Part shown: positions 37,627 through 46,954 of the stretch, piece after piece
Layout of the letters: the number at the start of each line of letters is the position of its first letter
Position numbering within the stretch: position 1 is the first letter of the stretch
Source of the DNA: Laspinema palackyanum D2a
GTDB lineage: Bacteria > Cyanobacteriota > Cyanobacteriia > Cyanobacteriales > Laspinemataceae
Reading direction: 5' to 3'
NCBI GenBank assembly: GCA_025370845.1
Contig: JAMXFF010000029.1
Coordinates: 29,130-93,129 of the forward strand
Length of the DNA stretch: 64,000 nt
Position numbers and translations under genes: made by a program
The notes under the pieces: generated by a model
The model's input: only the letters and a program-made list of their open reading frames with translations
Database searches by the model: none
What the model was told of the DNA's origin: nothing

Positions 37627-37657
37627 GCAAAACCTTTACCCCCGGTTTGAACCTGGG
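37627..37657 (+). other. Partial tRNA-Cys copy abutting the last CRISPR repeat
   Basis: One base after the last repeat, 21 bases (37627-37647) match the tRNA-Cys gene exactly from its anticodon through the start of the T loop (34146-34166). Similarity continues with scattered mismatches to about 37657: TTTGAAC-CTGGG here against TTCGAAT-CCGGG in the tRNA. The changes keep the T stem pairable with a G-U pair. The 5' half of a tRNA is absent. The copy has the same orientation as the intact gene. Confidence 0.9.
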
Positions 37658-37659
37658 AC

Positions 37660-38296
37660 CGATCGCCTTTCGACTGGATTCTATTGAGCGCCACACTGCT
37701 TCAACATTTTTTATATAACAAATTAACAATAGCTAAAAAGTGATAAGTTAAAACTGATCGCCCTCTGGGGTGGAGTGCTGTGGGGCCAGAGCGATCGCCT
37801 GACCGAGGCTGAGGGCTTTCTCTCCCTGTGCGATCGCTGTCTCACAACCATCAATATTTTCACGGACTACTCAAGGGTATTTTTCTCCGCTAAATCAGTA
37901 ATTACAGGGATTGACAAAATCCCCCTGATATCAATTCCTTAAATGTTCCAAAAAATACTCCTATGTTTGTTGATTAAGTTATACGTTACCCAAACACCAA
38001 AAAAACCGGAGTAAGGTTTTGATAATTAGAACAGTTCTTTCTGCTTCCGGCTCCCCTGGGAGGGTTGGCAGACCCAGAATTTATAGACAAGAGGTCAACT
38101 CAAAATGTGTAACCTGCTACATTTTCTCCCCACTGTGAACGTTATGTTTCTTTACATAACTGTTCCCCCTTTGCTCTTGACGTCCATCTCCAGAAAGCGG
38201 TAGAATAAATCTATCTTTAGATAGAGGAAAAAAAAGTAATTCTCTGAACCACCATAGAGAGACCGCCAAAAAGCATCGAAGTAGTGACCTAGGTTA
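37660..38296. other. Intergenic region after the CRISPR locus
   Basis: About 640 bases. It includes an AT-rich stretch (37705-37755) with AACAAATTA and GATAAGTTA, and several GCGATCGC sites. One frame at about 37765-37940 is open without a good start. I call no gene. Confidence 0.45.
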
Positions 38297-38764
38297 GCGA
38301 TCGCCCAAGAAAATGGGATGCAATTGGTCTATCACCCTCATATTGACACCGGCGTTGAAAACTTCGAGGATATCGATCACCTCATGAACAACACCGACTC
38401 TAACTCCGTTAAACTGCTTCTGGATACAGGTCATTTGTACTACGCAGGCGTTGACCCCCTTGCCGTTACCCAAAAATATGTCAACCGGATCAAGCACGTT
38501 CATTTGAAAAACATTCGTCAGCCGATTTTAAACGAATCCAAAAAAACCGGACGCGGATTTTTAGATTCAATTCGCGCCGGAATCTTTACAGTCCCCGGAG
38601 ATTCCGCAGGAGCCATCAATTTTCAGCCGATTTTACAAGAGCTTGCCAAAGCGAATTATGAAGGATGGCTGATGGTAGAAGCGGAACAAGACCCGAAGAA
38701 TGCCGAACCGTTACAATATGCCCTGATGGCTCGGACCTACCTCCGCGACCAAATTGGATTTTAA
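38297..38764 (+). pseudogene. C-terminal fragment of an inosose dehydratase (IolE-like)
   Basis: The translated frame resembles the second half of myo-inosose-2 dehydratase, a TIM-barrel enzyme of inositol catabolism that is about 300 residues long. Recognisable parts are YHPHIDTGVE, LLLDTGHLYYAGVDP, HVHLKNIR, FTVPGDSAGAINFQ and GWLMVEAEQDPKNAEPL. Homology already begins before the first ATG (38318), at LAIAQENG, where an in-frame TGA lies just upstream. The N-terminal half with part of the metal site is therefore missing. No other iol gene is intact nearby. It could be translated as a 148-residue protein but is unlikely to be an active enzyme. Confidence 0.75.
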
Positions 38765-38890
38765 TCCCTAAGCGCTGAGTTGAATCCTGTATTTTGACCC
38801 GGGAGGGGATAAGATTTAAGGCTAAAAAACTCTTTTAACTTAATCATGTCTTCTCCCAACTCTACCTAAAAATTTGGAGATTATACGGCT

Positions 38891-39274
38891 ATGAGCTTGA
38901 GAGATAGAGAAGAAATTCGACGGGTATTTGAAGAGATTTATCCAAGTAATGTCAGGGCAACAGACTTGATGTCTTATGCCGAAATGTACACAGAAGATGC
39001 CCAGTGGATGCCACCGGATGCCCCAGAGCGTCGCGGAATTCATGACATTATAGAAGGGTTTGCTGAACAATGTGCTCATCAATCGACTGATCCCACTTTC
39101 ATTGCTGAAGAAATCGAAGTCATGGGGGATTTTAGTTACGTCATCGGGACATCGGAAGCCACGATTCATCCCAAAGATGGCAGTCCTGCTCATGTTGTTA
39201 AATACCGAGCGCTCTGGTTGATGAAAAAAGATGAAAACTCTTGGAAAATCAGTCGGCAAATTTGGAATAAATAG
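38891..39274 (+). CDS. SnoaL/NTF2-like fold protein
   Basis: 127 residues. The pattern IRRVFEEIYPSN, YAEMYTEDAQWMPPDAPERRG, IIEGFAEQ and WLMKKDENSWKISRQIWNK is typical of the NTF2-like superfamily (SnoaL or DUF4440 type), small cone-shaped proteins that act as isomerases, hydrolases or binding proteins. The substrate cannot be told. A GGAG lies about 12 bases before the ATG. It sits between two truncated TIM-barrel genes and may be a surviving member of a decayed sugar-related cluster. Confidence 0.75.
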   Translation: MSLRDREEIRRVFEEIYPSNVRATDLMSYAEMYTEDAQWMPPDAPERRGIHDIIEGFAEQCAHQSTDPTFIAEEIEVMGDFSYVIGTSEATIHPKDGSPAHVVKYRALWLMKKDENSWKISRQIWNK

Positions 39275-39334
39275 GTCTAAGACAACGGAATACTAATGAC
39301 TTAATTTTGTTGAGTTAAAAGTTCCTAAGTCCAT

Positions 39335-39465
39335 CTATAGCAATCCTAAATGATTTGAAACAGATCTAGCGAGCAAGATGCAAAGCCTGCGGCATAGCTC
39401 CGCTTACCGCACTCCCAGCCTTTTGGGTCCGGATCCATGACACAACTGATTTAGGACTGCTATAG
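39335..39465. mobile_element. 131-bp MITE-like element with 17-bp terminal inverted repeats
   Basis: CTATAGCAATCCTAAAT (39335-39351) and ATTTAGGACTGCTATAG (39449-39465) are inverted repeats with one mismatch. Both ends carry TATAG/CTATA, which suits a TA target duplication as used by IS630/Tc1-type elements. No coding capacity. Confidence 0.7.
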
Positions 39466-39560
39466 AGATAGATGCAGATATTTACCATACAACCAGGCTT
39501 TTTTAACCTAGGTTTCACTCTGTCTTTTCCTCGGAAAATTATCAGTAAAGGAGTTTTAAG

Positions 39561-40337
39561 ATGAGTAACAATGGACTGATTCCGCAGGATGTCTATCTGA
39601 GTTTTTTTATGTTCACCACCAATCTGAAACCTCATGATCATGAGTATCGGAAACGGGTGCTTAAACATATAAAAGAACTGACCCAGATGGGTTATACCGG
39701 CTTTGAGTTTCCGATCGCACCCTCGGACAACACCGATTACTCACAAGAAATTCAGGACTACGCCAACCTGCGACGCTTCCTAGATGACGAAGGTTTCAGG
39801 GATGTATCAATTACGACCAATGTCGGTGCCACTCCAAGCTGCGATCCCAGTTCATTTGACCCAGGACAACGGGAACAAGCGTTAGAGTATCTCAAGGCGC
39901 GGGTTGACATCACTGCCGCACTCCGGGGGGAAGTGATGATGGGACCGATCATCGTGCCTTACGGTGCATTTCTCAAGGATGGGAATACCCCGATTTGGAG
40001 CGATCAACTACAAGGTGAGTTAGCTCGGCGCTATGCTAATGCACAACCGACTCTACAAGAGTTAGGAAACTATGCAGAAGATAGGAATGTCAAATTGGCG
40101 ATCGAGCCAATCACCCACTGGGAAACTCCATGTCCGAACAAATTATCCCAGCCGAAATGTAGCTCCCCAATTCGGAATTTTTTTAGAGGAAATTCATGCA
40201 GGAGCGGTTATACACCGGGTTTCTTGAGAAAAATGTCCCGGCTTGGGAACAAATTCTATACCAAAAACCCGGTTTCTTGTCATCTTTCTCTACTTTACCC
40301 ATCCCCTAGGCAGCCGATTTGCTGGTGTAAGTCCTAA
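39561..40337 (+). pseudogene. Truncated sugar-phosphate isomerase/epimerase (xylose-isomerase-like TIM barrel)
   Basis: The first 195 residues read as an AP-endonuclease-2/xylose-isomerase-like TIM-barrel protein: MGYTGFEFPIAPSDNTDYS, VSITTNVGATPSCDP, LQELGNYAEDRNVKLAIEPI and THWETPCPNKLSQ. After about 40152 the frame continues to 40337 but the sequence turns Ser/Cys/Arg-rich and no longer resembles the family. At this point non-coding sequence with inverted ACCGGGTTTCTTG units starts. The C-terminal third of the barrel is lost, so function is doubtful. Confidence 0.7.
40218..40277. repeat. Paired CCGGGTTTCTTG units
   Basis: ACACCGGGTTTCTTGAG and AAACCCGGTTTCTTGTC lie about 50 bases apart in the non-coding sequence that replaces the end of the TIM-barrel gene. 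They may be linked to the event that truncated it. Confidence 0.45.
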
Positions 40338-40421
40338 CAGGGTTGAGATGATATAGCATTTGCCGACCCATTCACCTTTCAGTCCAACCCATTTCACCTC
40401 AACGCTCCAAAGGAGTTATTC

Positions 40422-42422
40422 ATGTCTAACATTGACGAAAAAATTAACCAACTTCACGAAATAGTAACCCCGTTTGATGATTTTGAAGATGAAGCCCTGT
40501 TAGATGAGATCCAAGGCAACATCATCAAAGCCCACGGACGCAATCATTCTGTTCATTTGTTTTTACAATTTACCGGCGACCCAGATCTGGTGAAGCAGGG
40601 GATTAGCCAATTTACGCACAAGTATATCACTTCAGCCCTAGCTCAAGCGGAGGATGGCAAGCGATATCGACAGAATCAAACTGTGCCCAGTAAAATATTT
40701 GGCAACTTATTTTTTACAGCGGCTGGATATCAGTATTTGGGCTATGACCCAACACAGATATCGAATGACCCTTCATTTCTAAAAGGCATGAAACATCCCG
40801 ATGTTAACAGTCAACTGGGGGATGATGTCCAACAATGGGAAGCGGGATTTCAACAGGAAATTCATGCGCTGGTTTTGCTGGCTGGGGATAAACGAGTCGG
40901 TCCGCGAACGGAAGAGGCAAAGCAGTTAGAACGGAAGGACCCGAAGAAACTCCGTAAGCAGCCGTTCCTTTTGGCACAGCAAATTGAGACGATTAAAGAA
41001 GAGCTACAAATCATTGCCAAAGTTGTCCATGAAGACATTGGTTATGTGCTCAGAAGTTCCGAAACTGGAGAAGAAATCGAACACTTCGGATTCCGAGATG
41101 GCGTGAGTCAACCCCTATTTCTCAAGCGAGATATTGACCGTGAACGAGAAGAAAGTGACTTTTCTCAATGGGATCCTCGCGCACCTCTCAGCTTGGTGTT
41201 GTCCAAAGACCCCTTGGGTGAAAAAGAGGAAAGTTACGGCAGTTTCTTGGTCTATCGCAAACTAGAGCAAAACGTTAAAGGCTGGAAAAAAGATGTTGAA
41301 GCTCTCGCGGAAAAACTCAAGGGTTCTGAAAAAGCTGAACCCGCTTTAGCAGGAGCTTACAGGATGGGACGCTTTCAGGATGGAACCCCCGTTGTTCTGG
41401 AAGATAAGCCTAACTCTCAAATATCCCACGAGAATAACTTTAATTATGCACAGGACCCGCAAGGTCAAAAATGCCCGTTCCAATCCCACAGCCGGAAGGT
41501 GAATCCCCGTGGGGAAAGCAAAAATTTGGACGAGGAAAAAATGAATCGGATTGTCCGTCGGGGTATCAACTATGGACCGCTACCCAGTGAAGAACCGGAA
41601 ACTGATGCTGGACTGCTATTTTTGTGCTTCCAAGCCAATTTAGAAACTCAGTTCAATTTAATGCAGCAGCACTGGTGTAACCAACGCAACTTTTTACGCC
41701 CAGATATGGGAACTGATGCGGTGATTGGAGTTGAAAAGAAGGAAGTTGATGCTAACGGTAATTTAGTTGCTGTTACCGAGTCTTACAAATGGCCTACCAA
41801 GTGGGGTGAAGCCGGACAGACGCAAGCAGATTTCAGTCATTGGGTTACGATGAAAGGGGGGGAATATTTCTTTGCTCCAAGCATGAGTTTCCTCAAATCT
41901 TTCTTGCCTGAACCCCGCCGCGATATCGTATTTCGCGGCGAGCCTAAACAAGAGATTCAAGCGGCGAAGGATAAGATTAATGAACTTCGGGATTACCAGG
42001 CCAGGAACTGGGCCATTGGTCTCCATGGAGATACTCTGGAACCGGATGATTTCCTGAACTTCTTCAATCAGCGACATTTGGAGTTTGAGTTTTATTTGCT
42101 CAATCAAGTTCAGCTCGGTGACAGTGATGCTTACGATCGCAACATCCGAACTCTGACTCGATACATCAAAGATGTCCGCAATAAAGAAATTGAGGAAAGC
42201 GAATATAAAATCGCTGAACTGAAGGAATATCAAGAACTGAATTGGGCCATTGGTTTCGATGGAGAAACCATTCAACCCGACCAATTTGTGCGATTTTTTG
42301 GTGAACGGCATCTACCGTTCCAGTTTTACGTGCAGAATAAAACTCTTTCCTTGGGTGATCAGTCGGCATATAATCAGAACATTGACACTCTGAACGACTA
42401 TATCAGTTTCCTCAAGGATTAG
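40422..42422 (+). CDS. DyP-type haem peroxidase with duplicated C-terminal module
   Basis: 666 residues. The dye-decolourising peroxidase core occupies roughly residues 25-505. The distal GFRDG motif is at about 221-225 (HFGFRDGVSQP), and the proximal haem-ligand His lies in CPFQSHSRKVNPRG near 355. No signal peptide is seen. A large polar insert lies between the motifs, as in class P/L relatives. After the core come two copies of a module of about 72 residues (about 516-588 and 595-666), each with ELxxYQ, NWAIG, PDxF, FFxxRHL and LGDxxAYxxNI. I do not recognise this module. A secreted protein gene follows after 110 bases on the same strand. Confidence 0.88.
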   Translation: MSNIDEKINQLHEIVTPFDDFEDEALLDEIQGNIIKAHGRNHSVHLFLQFTGDPDLVKQGISQFTHKYITSALAQAEDGKRYRQNQTVPSKIFGNLFFTAAGYQYLGYDPTQISNDPSFLKGMKHPDVNSQLGDDVQQWEAGFQQEIHALVLLAGDKRVGPRTEEAKQLERKDPKKLRKQPFLLAQQIETIKEELQIIAKVVHEDIGYVLRSSETGEEIEHFGFRDGVSQPLFLKRDIDREREESDFSQWDPRAPLSLVLSKDPLGEKEESYGSFLVYRKLEQNVKGWKKDVEALAEKLKGSEKAEPALAGAYRMGRFQDGTPVVLEDKPNSQISHENNFNYAQDPQGQKCPFQSHSRKVNPRGESKNLDEEKMNRIVRRGINYGPLPSEEPETDAGLLFLCFQANLETQFNLMQQHWCNQRNFLRPDMGTDAVIGVEKKEVDANGNLVAVTESYKWPTKWGEAGQTQADFSHWVTMKGGEYFFAPSMSFLKSFLPEPRRDIVFRGEPKQEIQAAKDKINELRDYQARNWAIGLHGDTLEPDDFLNFFNQRHLEFEFYLLNQVQLGDSDAYDRNIRTLTRYIKDVRNKEIEESEYKIAELKEYQELNWAIGFDGETIQPDQFVRFFGERHLPFQFYVQNKTLSLGDQSAYNQNIDTLNDYISFLKD

Positions 42423-42436
42423 GGAATGATGACGGA

Positions 42437-42478
42437 GTGGCAAGCCCTCTGAACTCTCTGGGGGGTTCAAGCTTGCCC
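42437..42478 (+). terminator. Large hairpin behind the DyP gene
   Basis: GGCAAGC pairs with GCTTGCC and an inner TGAAC with GGTTCA, 15-20 bases after the stop codon. No T-run follows, so a Rho-independent terminator is not certain; it could also protect the transcript end. Confidence 0.35.
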
Positions 42479-42532
42479 CTCCCTGAGTCGCAACTGTTGA
42501 GATAGGGCAATAATCAGGAGGCTCTGGGTATT

Positions 42533-43426
42533 ATGAAACATCACAAAAAACTGTCCTTAGTTCTGATTTTTACGCTTTCCTTTTTAGCGGGGGGTTCTTC
42601 CCGATTATTGACGGAGGAGAATCCCGGGGGGATTAGCCAAGCTGAGGGAGAGCATTTATTAAGTCAATCGAACTCCACAGGTGATTCCCAGTTCAATGTC
42701 TGGCATCATCTCCAGTCTCAGAAATCGGTTAGCTATAATCAGTTAGTAAAAAATTTCCAGCGGGCTGTTGATGATGTGCAAACTTTAGAGGACAATAACA
42801 CTTCCCCCCAACTGTTGTCCTTAAAAGAAAATAATGCCCAGGGGGTTATCTATAGAAAGACTGAGGATAATCAGACCGAAATTTTGATGGTGACCTGGAC
42901 CAATCAGAGATTTTATGAGAGTTGGAGAGGAGGAGAAACTCCTGTACAATTAGAGCGAACCGTTTGGGTAACGGCAAAACCGGAAGTTTACAATTTTTGC
43001 AATGTTACCGCTGGGATTGGAAATCATCTTAACCTGAATCGGAAGATGATGCTAGACTTGAGATTAACGCAGTATTTAGGCTTGAAGCCGGAGCCAACTT
43101 CCTCGGATAAAAGCAAAGATGCTTTTGTAGAAATTTGGGTAAAAGCTGAACATATCAAGAGACCCTGTAGCGATGGAAGTATTGACAGCAATAATTGTCA
43201 ACTGGAACCCTCAAAAATCCAAGAAGTCATGCAGGACTTGAGAATTTCTCAAACTGAATATCCTTTTACGGGGTTAGGTTATGCCTATGACTGGGGGAAA
43301 CCTTCTCCGGTGGGACCGAGCGAATTTGTGATAGAAGCCAGCAAAGAGCAGCCTGTAGAAGTCAAAGTTTCTTTAGTCAAAAATACGGAAGACTACTGCA
43401 ATAATCAGGTGATCCCTAATCCATAA
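42533..43426 (+). CDS. Secreted protein of unknown function
   Basis: 297 residues. The N-terminus (MKHHKKLSLVLIFTLSFLAGG) is a clear signal peptide; there is no lipobox Cys. The mature part has four or five cysteines, including NFCNVTAG and KRPCSDGSIDSNNCQ, that may form disulfides. The conserved-looking part is EIWVKAEHIKRPCSD and FTGLGYAYDWGKPSPVGPSEFVI. I recognise no domain. The gene follows the peroxidase gene on the same strand, so a shared extracellular or periplasmic stress role is possible but not shown. Confidence 0.65.
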   Translation: MKHHKKLSLVLIFTLSFLAGGSSRLLTEENPGGISQAEGEHLLSQSNSTGDSQFNVWHHLQSQKSVSYNQLVKNFQRAVDDVQTLEDNNTSPQLLSLKENNAQGVIYRKTEDNQTEILMVTWTNQRFYESWRGGETPVQLERTVWVTAKPEVYNFCNVTAGIGNHLNLNRKMMLDLRLTQYLGLKPEPTSSDKSKDAFVEIWVKAEHIKRPCSDGSIDSNNCQLEPSKIQEVMQDLRISQTEYPFTGLGYAYDWGKPSPVGPSEFVIEASKEQPVEVKVSLVKNTEDYCNNQVIPNP

Positions 43427-44013
43427 GGGCAGTCTCACTGTTGAACTTTGTCTATATAAGGACCCGATAATGACCCGATTCTCCATGTCTACTCTGATCT
43501 ATTGGTAGACTGGAATCAGTATTCTTCCTAACTGACGCGCTGCCTAAAAGTTGGGGAATTTCAGTCGCAATGGTGGTGACCCTATTGGGTTCAGAGGGTA
43601 CGGGATGGGCGGGCGGTGATCAATTTTTATGTGGGGATTTATGTAGAGAAGGGGATTGAGGTGTGGAGTCAGCAGTGGTTGGATGAAGTGGAGAAAAAAC
43701 GCCACTTTATGACCCCTTGCTGTGCGATCGCAAAATGACCGTTCATGAGACTTCTTGACCCAATTCTAAAAAGCCGATTGGCGTTTTTAAGGGGGGGGAA
43801 AGGGGGATCCATTCTTTTTTTTTGCCAGAGGTCTAATGAGGGCCTTCAATCGGGACTCATTAGACCTCAATCCGTGATTGCCCCTCTGTTACCGGAGGAA
43901 TGTAGGATGGAGTAGAGACCCCCACCGCCACCCCTCCTATAACCAATAAAAACGGCTCTGCGGTCAGCAGAGCCGAAAGACGAAACAACAGAGGAGCGAA
44001 ACCGGAAAACTAT
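43427..44013. other. Intergenic region with hairpins and a possible gene remnant
   Basis: About 590 bases between convergent genes. A frame at 43587-43737 reads VINFYVGIYVEKGIEVWSQQ before a stop; it looks protein-like but has no start. GCGTTTTTAAGGGGGGG near 43785 is a diverged relative of the C-rich repeats at 17735 and 46960. A terminator for acsF is at 43945. Confidence 0.4.
43945..43975 (-). terminator. Rho-independent terminator of acsF
   Basis: On the minus strand, CGGCTCTGC-TGACC-GCAGAGCCG (43953-43975) is followed by TTTTTA. The perfect nine-base stem and T-run lie about 40 bases after the acsF stop. Confidence 0.88.
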
Positions 44014-45090
44014 CTAGTGAGCGACCCCTTGTTCTGCGGTTTTATCAATAGGCTTCAACAAATAAAGCCGTACGATTTGCCAGACAGTTGAGATGTAAAG
44101 GGGTAGCTTCTGGAAAAACTGCACGATCTTAGGCTGGTTAGAACCTGCGATTTCTGCTATTTTAGCATTATTTTGCGTGCAAGTATCCAATCGGGCAAAG
44201 AACTCTGGATGATCCACATCCAAAATTACCGGGAAAACCCGTCCCGCATTTTCATTTGTCTTGCGGATGACGTGAATATCATACTCACGCGCATCGAGAC
44301 CGAGCACCGCGTAGAATCCGGAACGCTGAATATCATTCAAAAACATGGTAGCAAAAACCGAGAGCAAAAAGAAACGGCTCCACAGTTTGGCTTTCCAATC
44401 GTTTAAGATATCAGGCTGGGCCTTCATCAAGGCATCAAAGAAATCGCCGTGGCGGTTTTCATCCTGACACCAGTTTTCAAAGAACCGGAAAATCGGATAA
44501 ATCCGATGTTCAGGATGCGCTTCCAAATGCCGATAAATCGTGATATAGCGCCAATACCCAATTTTTTCCGATAAGTAGGTCGCGTAGAAGATGAATTTCG
44601 GCTTAAAAAAGGTGTATTTCTTACTTTTGGTCAAAAATCCCAAATCCAGGGAGAGCTTGAAGTCACTCATCGCTTTGTTCAGGAATCCGGCGTGACGCGC
44701 CTCATCCCGAGACATCAGCAAAAAGCACTCAGCTAAAACTGGATTTTTGTCTTTGAGCTTGCGTGCTAGTTCCTTGTAAAGAAGAAACCCAGAAAACTCG
44801 GCGGTGCAAGAGCGTTCGAGAAATTCGATGAACAGTTGACGAGTTTCCCCATCAATTCCATCCCAAGATTGGTTGAACTCTTCATCCCGAACGAAGTGGT
44901 GCCGGTTGTAGTCGGCGCGGAACTCTTCGAGAATGGCTTGGAGTTCGTCTTCGTTGGGGGAGATGTCCATCCGCGCCATCTCATCAAAGTCCGTGGTGTA
45001 GAAGCGCGGCGTGAGGATGGTGTCCTTGGCGGGAGCTTTAACCCCCGGGCGGATTTCTTCAAACGCAGGTTTCTTTAGGGAATCTACCAT
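44014..45090 (-). CDS. acsF: Mg-protoporphyrin IX monomethyl ester (aerobic) cyclase
   Basis: The oxygen-dependent diiron enzyme that forms ring E of chlorophyll. 358 residues starting [12 protein letters not shown]. Metal-binding motifs are visible: the first Glu in [16 protein letters not shown], the DEARH motif in [12 protein letters not shown] (about 126-137), and the later DENRHGDFF (about 210-218). Length and sequence match the AcsF/CHL27/ChlA group. Cyanobacteria often have two copies (aerobic and low-oxygen form); which one this is cannot be told without comparison. A strong terminator follows. Upstream is a region of about 400 bases to the divergent kinase gene. Confidence 0.96.
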   Translation of the reverse strand: MVDSLKKPAFEEIRPGVKAPAKDTILTPRFYTTDFDEMARMDISPNEDELQAILEEFRADYNRHHFVRDEEFNQSWDGIDGETRQLFIEFLERSCTAEFSGFLLYKELARKLKDKNPVLAECFLLMSRDEARHAGFLNKAMSDFKLSLDLGFLTKSKKYTFFKPKFIFYATYLSEKIGYWRYITIYRHLEAHPEHRIYPIFRFFENWCQDENRHGDFFDALMKAQPDILNDWKAKLWSRFFLLSVFATMFLNDIQRSGFYAVLGLDAREYDIHVIRKTNENAGRVFPVILDVDHPEFFARLDTCTQNNAKIAEIAGSNQPKIVQFFQKLPLYISTVWQIVRLYLLKPIDKTAEQGVAH

Positions 45091-45490
45091 AGGTGTAGGT
45101 GAGGGTGGTGTTATAGCTGATTTGCCACAGGCGAGGTGGAGACCGACTCAGAAGCTGCGCCATTGGCGCGACTTCTTTAATGCGGATCGCTCGGCATTTT
45201 TATGAATGATGCCTGGTTACGAACTCCAGTCTACCAGGGTATGAGACTTTGGGAACAGTCCAAAGGGTTAAAATTCACAAAACCACGTCAATTTTTGTAA
45301 AGTTGGCGGTAACAATTTTCCAGGGAACAGGAGGGAGTGGAGGACAAAGGGGGTGAGGGGAGGACCTCCACCGATGAGAACCGGGTTTAGGAGGGCATCC
45401 GGTGTGGGGTAGGATTTCCCATTCAGACAAGCATCTTGAGGTGGAGTTGTGCCAACATGAAAGCACAGGCATCACTATCGCTTATTGTTT

Positions 45491-46939
45491 ATGAGTTTCT
45501 GCCTAAATCCTCAGTGTCAGAAGCCCCAGAACCAGGATGGGGCGCAATATTGTGCCAATTGTGGCGCGAGGTTAAGGTTGGGCGATCGCTACCGTGCCAT
45601 CCAACCGATCGCGGCGGGTGGTTTTGGCAGAACCTTTCTGGCGATCGACGAATACAAACCCTCCAAACCTCGCTGCGTCATCAAACAATTCCATCCCGAC
45701 GCCCAAATCAACAACAATTCCCCTAAAGCCTCCCAACTCTTCCGCCAGGAAGCCATCCAACTCGAACAACTCGGACAACATCCCCAAATTCCCGACTTAC
45801 TGGCAACCTTTGAACAAGAGGGACGGCAATACTTAGTCCAAGAATTCATCGATGGACAACATCTAGCCGACGAACTGGCCCTATCGGGTCCGTTCACCGA
45901 TTCCCAGATTCGCCAACTGCTAAATAACTTACTCCCCGTCCTGCAATATGTCCACGATCGCCAGGTCATCCACCGGGATATCAAACCTGAAAACATCATT
46001 CGTCGCCGCAGTGACGGACAGCTTGTCTTAGTAGACTTTGGTTCCGCCAAAGCCGTCACCGGCACCAGTTTAGGCCGAAGCGGTACTGTCATCGGCAGCG
46101 CCGGTTATGCGGCCCCAGAACAGGCGATCGGCAAACCCACCTTTGCCAGTGATCTCTACAGTCTGGGAATCACCTGCATTCATTTGATGACCCAAATCGA
46201 GCCCTTTGAACTCTTCGACCCCCGAGAAGGGGCCTGGGTCTGGCCCGATTACCTCGTCGATAATCCCGTCAGCGATTCCTTGCGGCGGGTCCTCGACAAA
46301 ATGCTGCAACAGCCCCTATCTCGGCGCTATAGTTCCGTAACCCAGGTCCTCGCCGATTTAAACCGCACCGAATCGGCCCCGAAACCCGCCCTCACCCCCC
46401 CGAAGAACGCCTTGTCATCGGTGGAGGAGTTAGGCGAGCAAATGTCCCGCTTACAGAAAGAAAAATCCGTCAGACTCGGGGTCAGTTACCTGTTATGGAT
46501 GGCAGGCTTTTTTGGAGTGGGGGGCCTGCATCGGTTTTATAACGGCAAATACGTCACCGGGGCCCTGTGGTTTTGTACCTGGAACTTATTCTGGATGGGT
46601 CAAATTGTGGATGGGTTTATCATGCCGGGGATGGTGGATAAATACCAAGACAAAATGAGAAAAAAACTAGGTATATCCGAAACTGGAGTCCCATTAGCTC
46701 CCCAAAATTCGATTACCCAAACCGTCAGCCTCCAAACCCAAGATCAACTGATGATCGCCCTGGTGAGAGCCGCTCAAGCCCGGGGGGGTTACCTTTCCGT
46801 CACCCAAGCTGTCATGGACACCAACCGGGGCTTTACCGAAGTCGAACAAGCCCTCACCCAGATGGTTTCTGCCGGTTATGTCAGCGTAGAAAACGACCCC
46901 GTTACCGGAGTCGTCATCTATCGATTCAACGAATTGTGA
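45491..46939 (+). CDS. Ser/Thr protein kinase with zinc ribbon, TM2 domain and winged-helix-like tail
   Basis: 482 residues from ATG 45491. Residues 3-28 hold a four-Cys zinc ribbon (CLNPQCQ...YCANCGARL). A Hanks-type kinase follows (about 30-290): glycine loop AAGGFGRTF, CVIKQF lysine, IHRDIKPENII catalytic loop, VDFGSAKA and GYAAPEQ. After a linker a TM2 domain (about 330-385; LLWMAGFFGVGGLHRFYNGK) anchors the protein to a membrane. The last 65 residues look like a small helix-turn-helix (GGYLSVTQAVMDTNRGFTEV). All catalytic residues are present. The substrate is unknown. Confidence 0.9.
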   Translation: MSFCLNPQCQKPQNQDGAQYCANCGARLRLGDRYRAIQPIAAGGFGRTFLAIDEYKPSKPRCVIKQFHPDAQINNNSPKASQLFRQEAIQLEQLGQHPQIPDLLATFEQEGRQYLVQEFIDGQHLADELALSGPFTDSQIRQLLNNLLPVLQYVHDRQVIHRDIKPENIIRRRSDGQLVLVDFGSAKAVTGTSLGRSGTVIGSAGYAAPEQAIGKPTFASDLYSLGITCIHLMTQIEPFELFDPREGAWVWPDYLVDNPVSDSLRRVLDKMLQQPLSRRYSSVTQVLADLNRTESAPKPALTPPKNALSSVEELGEQMSRLQKEKSVRLGVSYLLWMAGFFGVGGLHRFYNGKYVTGALWFCTWNLFWMGQIVDGFIMPGMVDKYQDKMRKKLGISETGVPLAPQNSITQTVSLQTQDQLMIALVRAAQARGGYLSVTQAVMDTNRGFTEVEQALTQMVSAGYVSVENDPVTGVVIYRFNEL

Positions 46940-46954
46940 TCACTAGACTTCTTG

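Noticed and set aside
36219..37687. Several open frames with recurrent NGPKSLSGIE or ALNPFQGLK peptides
   Set aside because: They are translations of the CRISPR repeat and not proteins.
37705..37755. AACAAATTA and GATAAGTTA motifs as possible ends of a CRISPR-associated transposon
   Set aside because: They vaguely resemble the repeated motifs at known type V-K transposon ends, but two degenerate matches in AT-rich DNA are too little to call an element end.
38840..39259. Minus-strand open frame of 139 codons
   Set aside because: Antisense to the NTF2-like gene, which has the family pattern and a ribosome site.
38297..40150. IolE fragment and isomerase fragment as two halves of one split TIM-barrel gene
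   Set aside because: The C-terminal half comes first and the two parts belong to different TIM-barrel families, so they are not one interrupted gene.
41763..42311. Minus-strand open frame of 182 codons
   Set aside because: Lies wholly inside the C-terminal repeats of the DyP peroxidase on the other strand; an antisense shadow.
43587..43737. Protein-like frame VINFYVGIYVEKGIEVWSQQ without a start
   Set aside because: Too short, no start codon context and no family match; noted only as a possible remnant.
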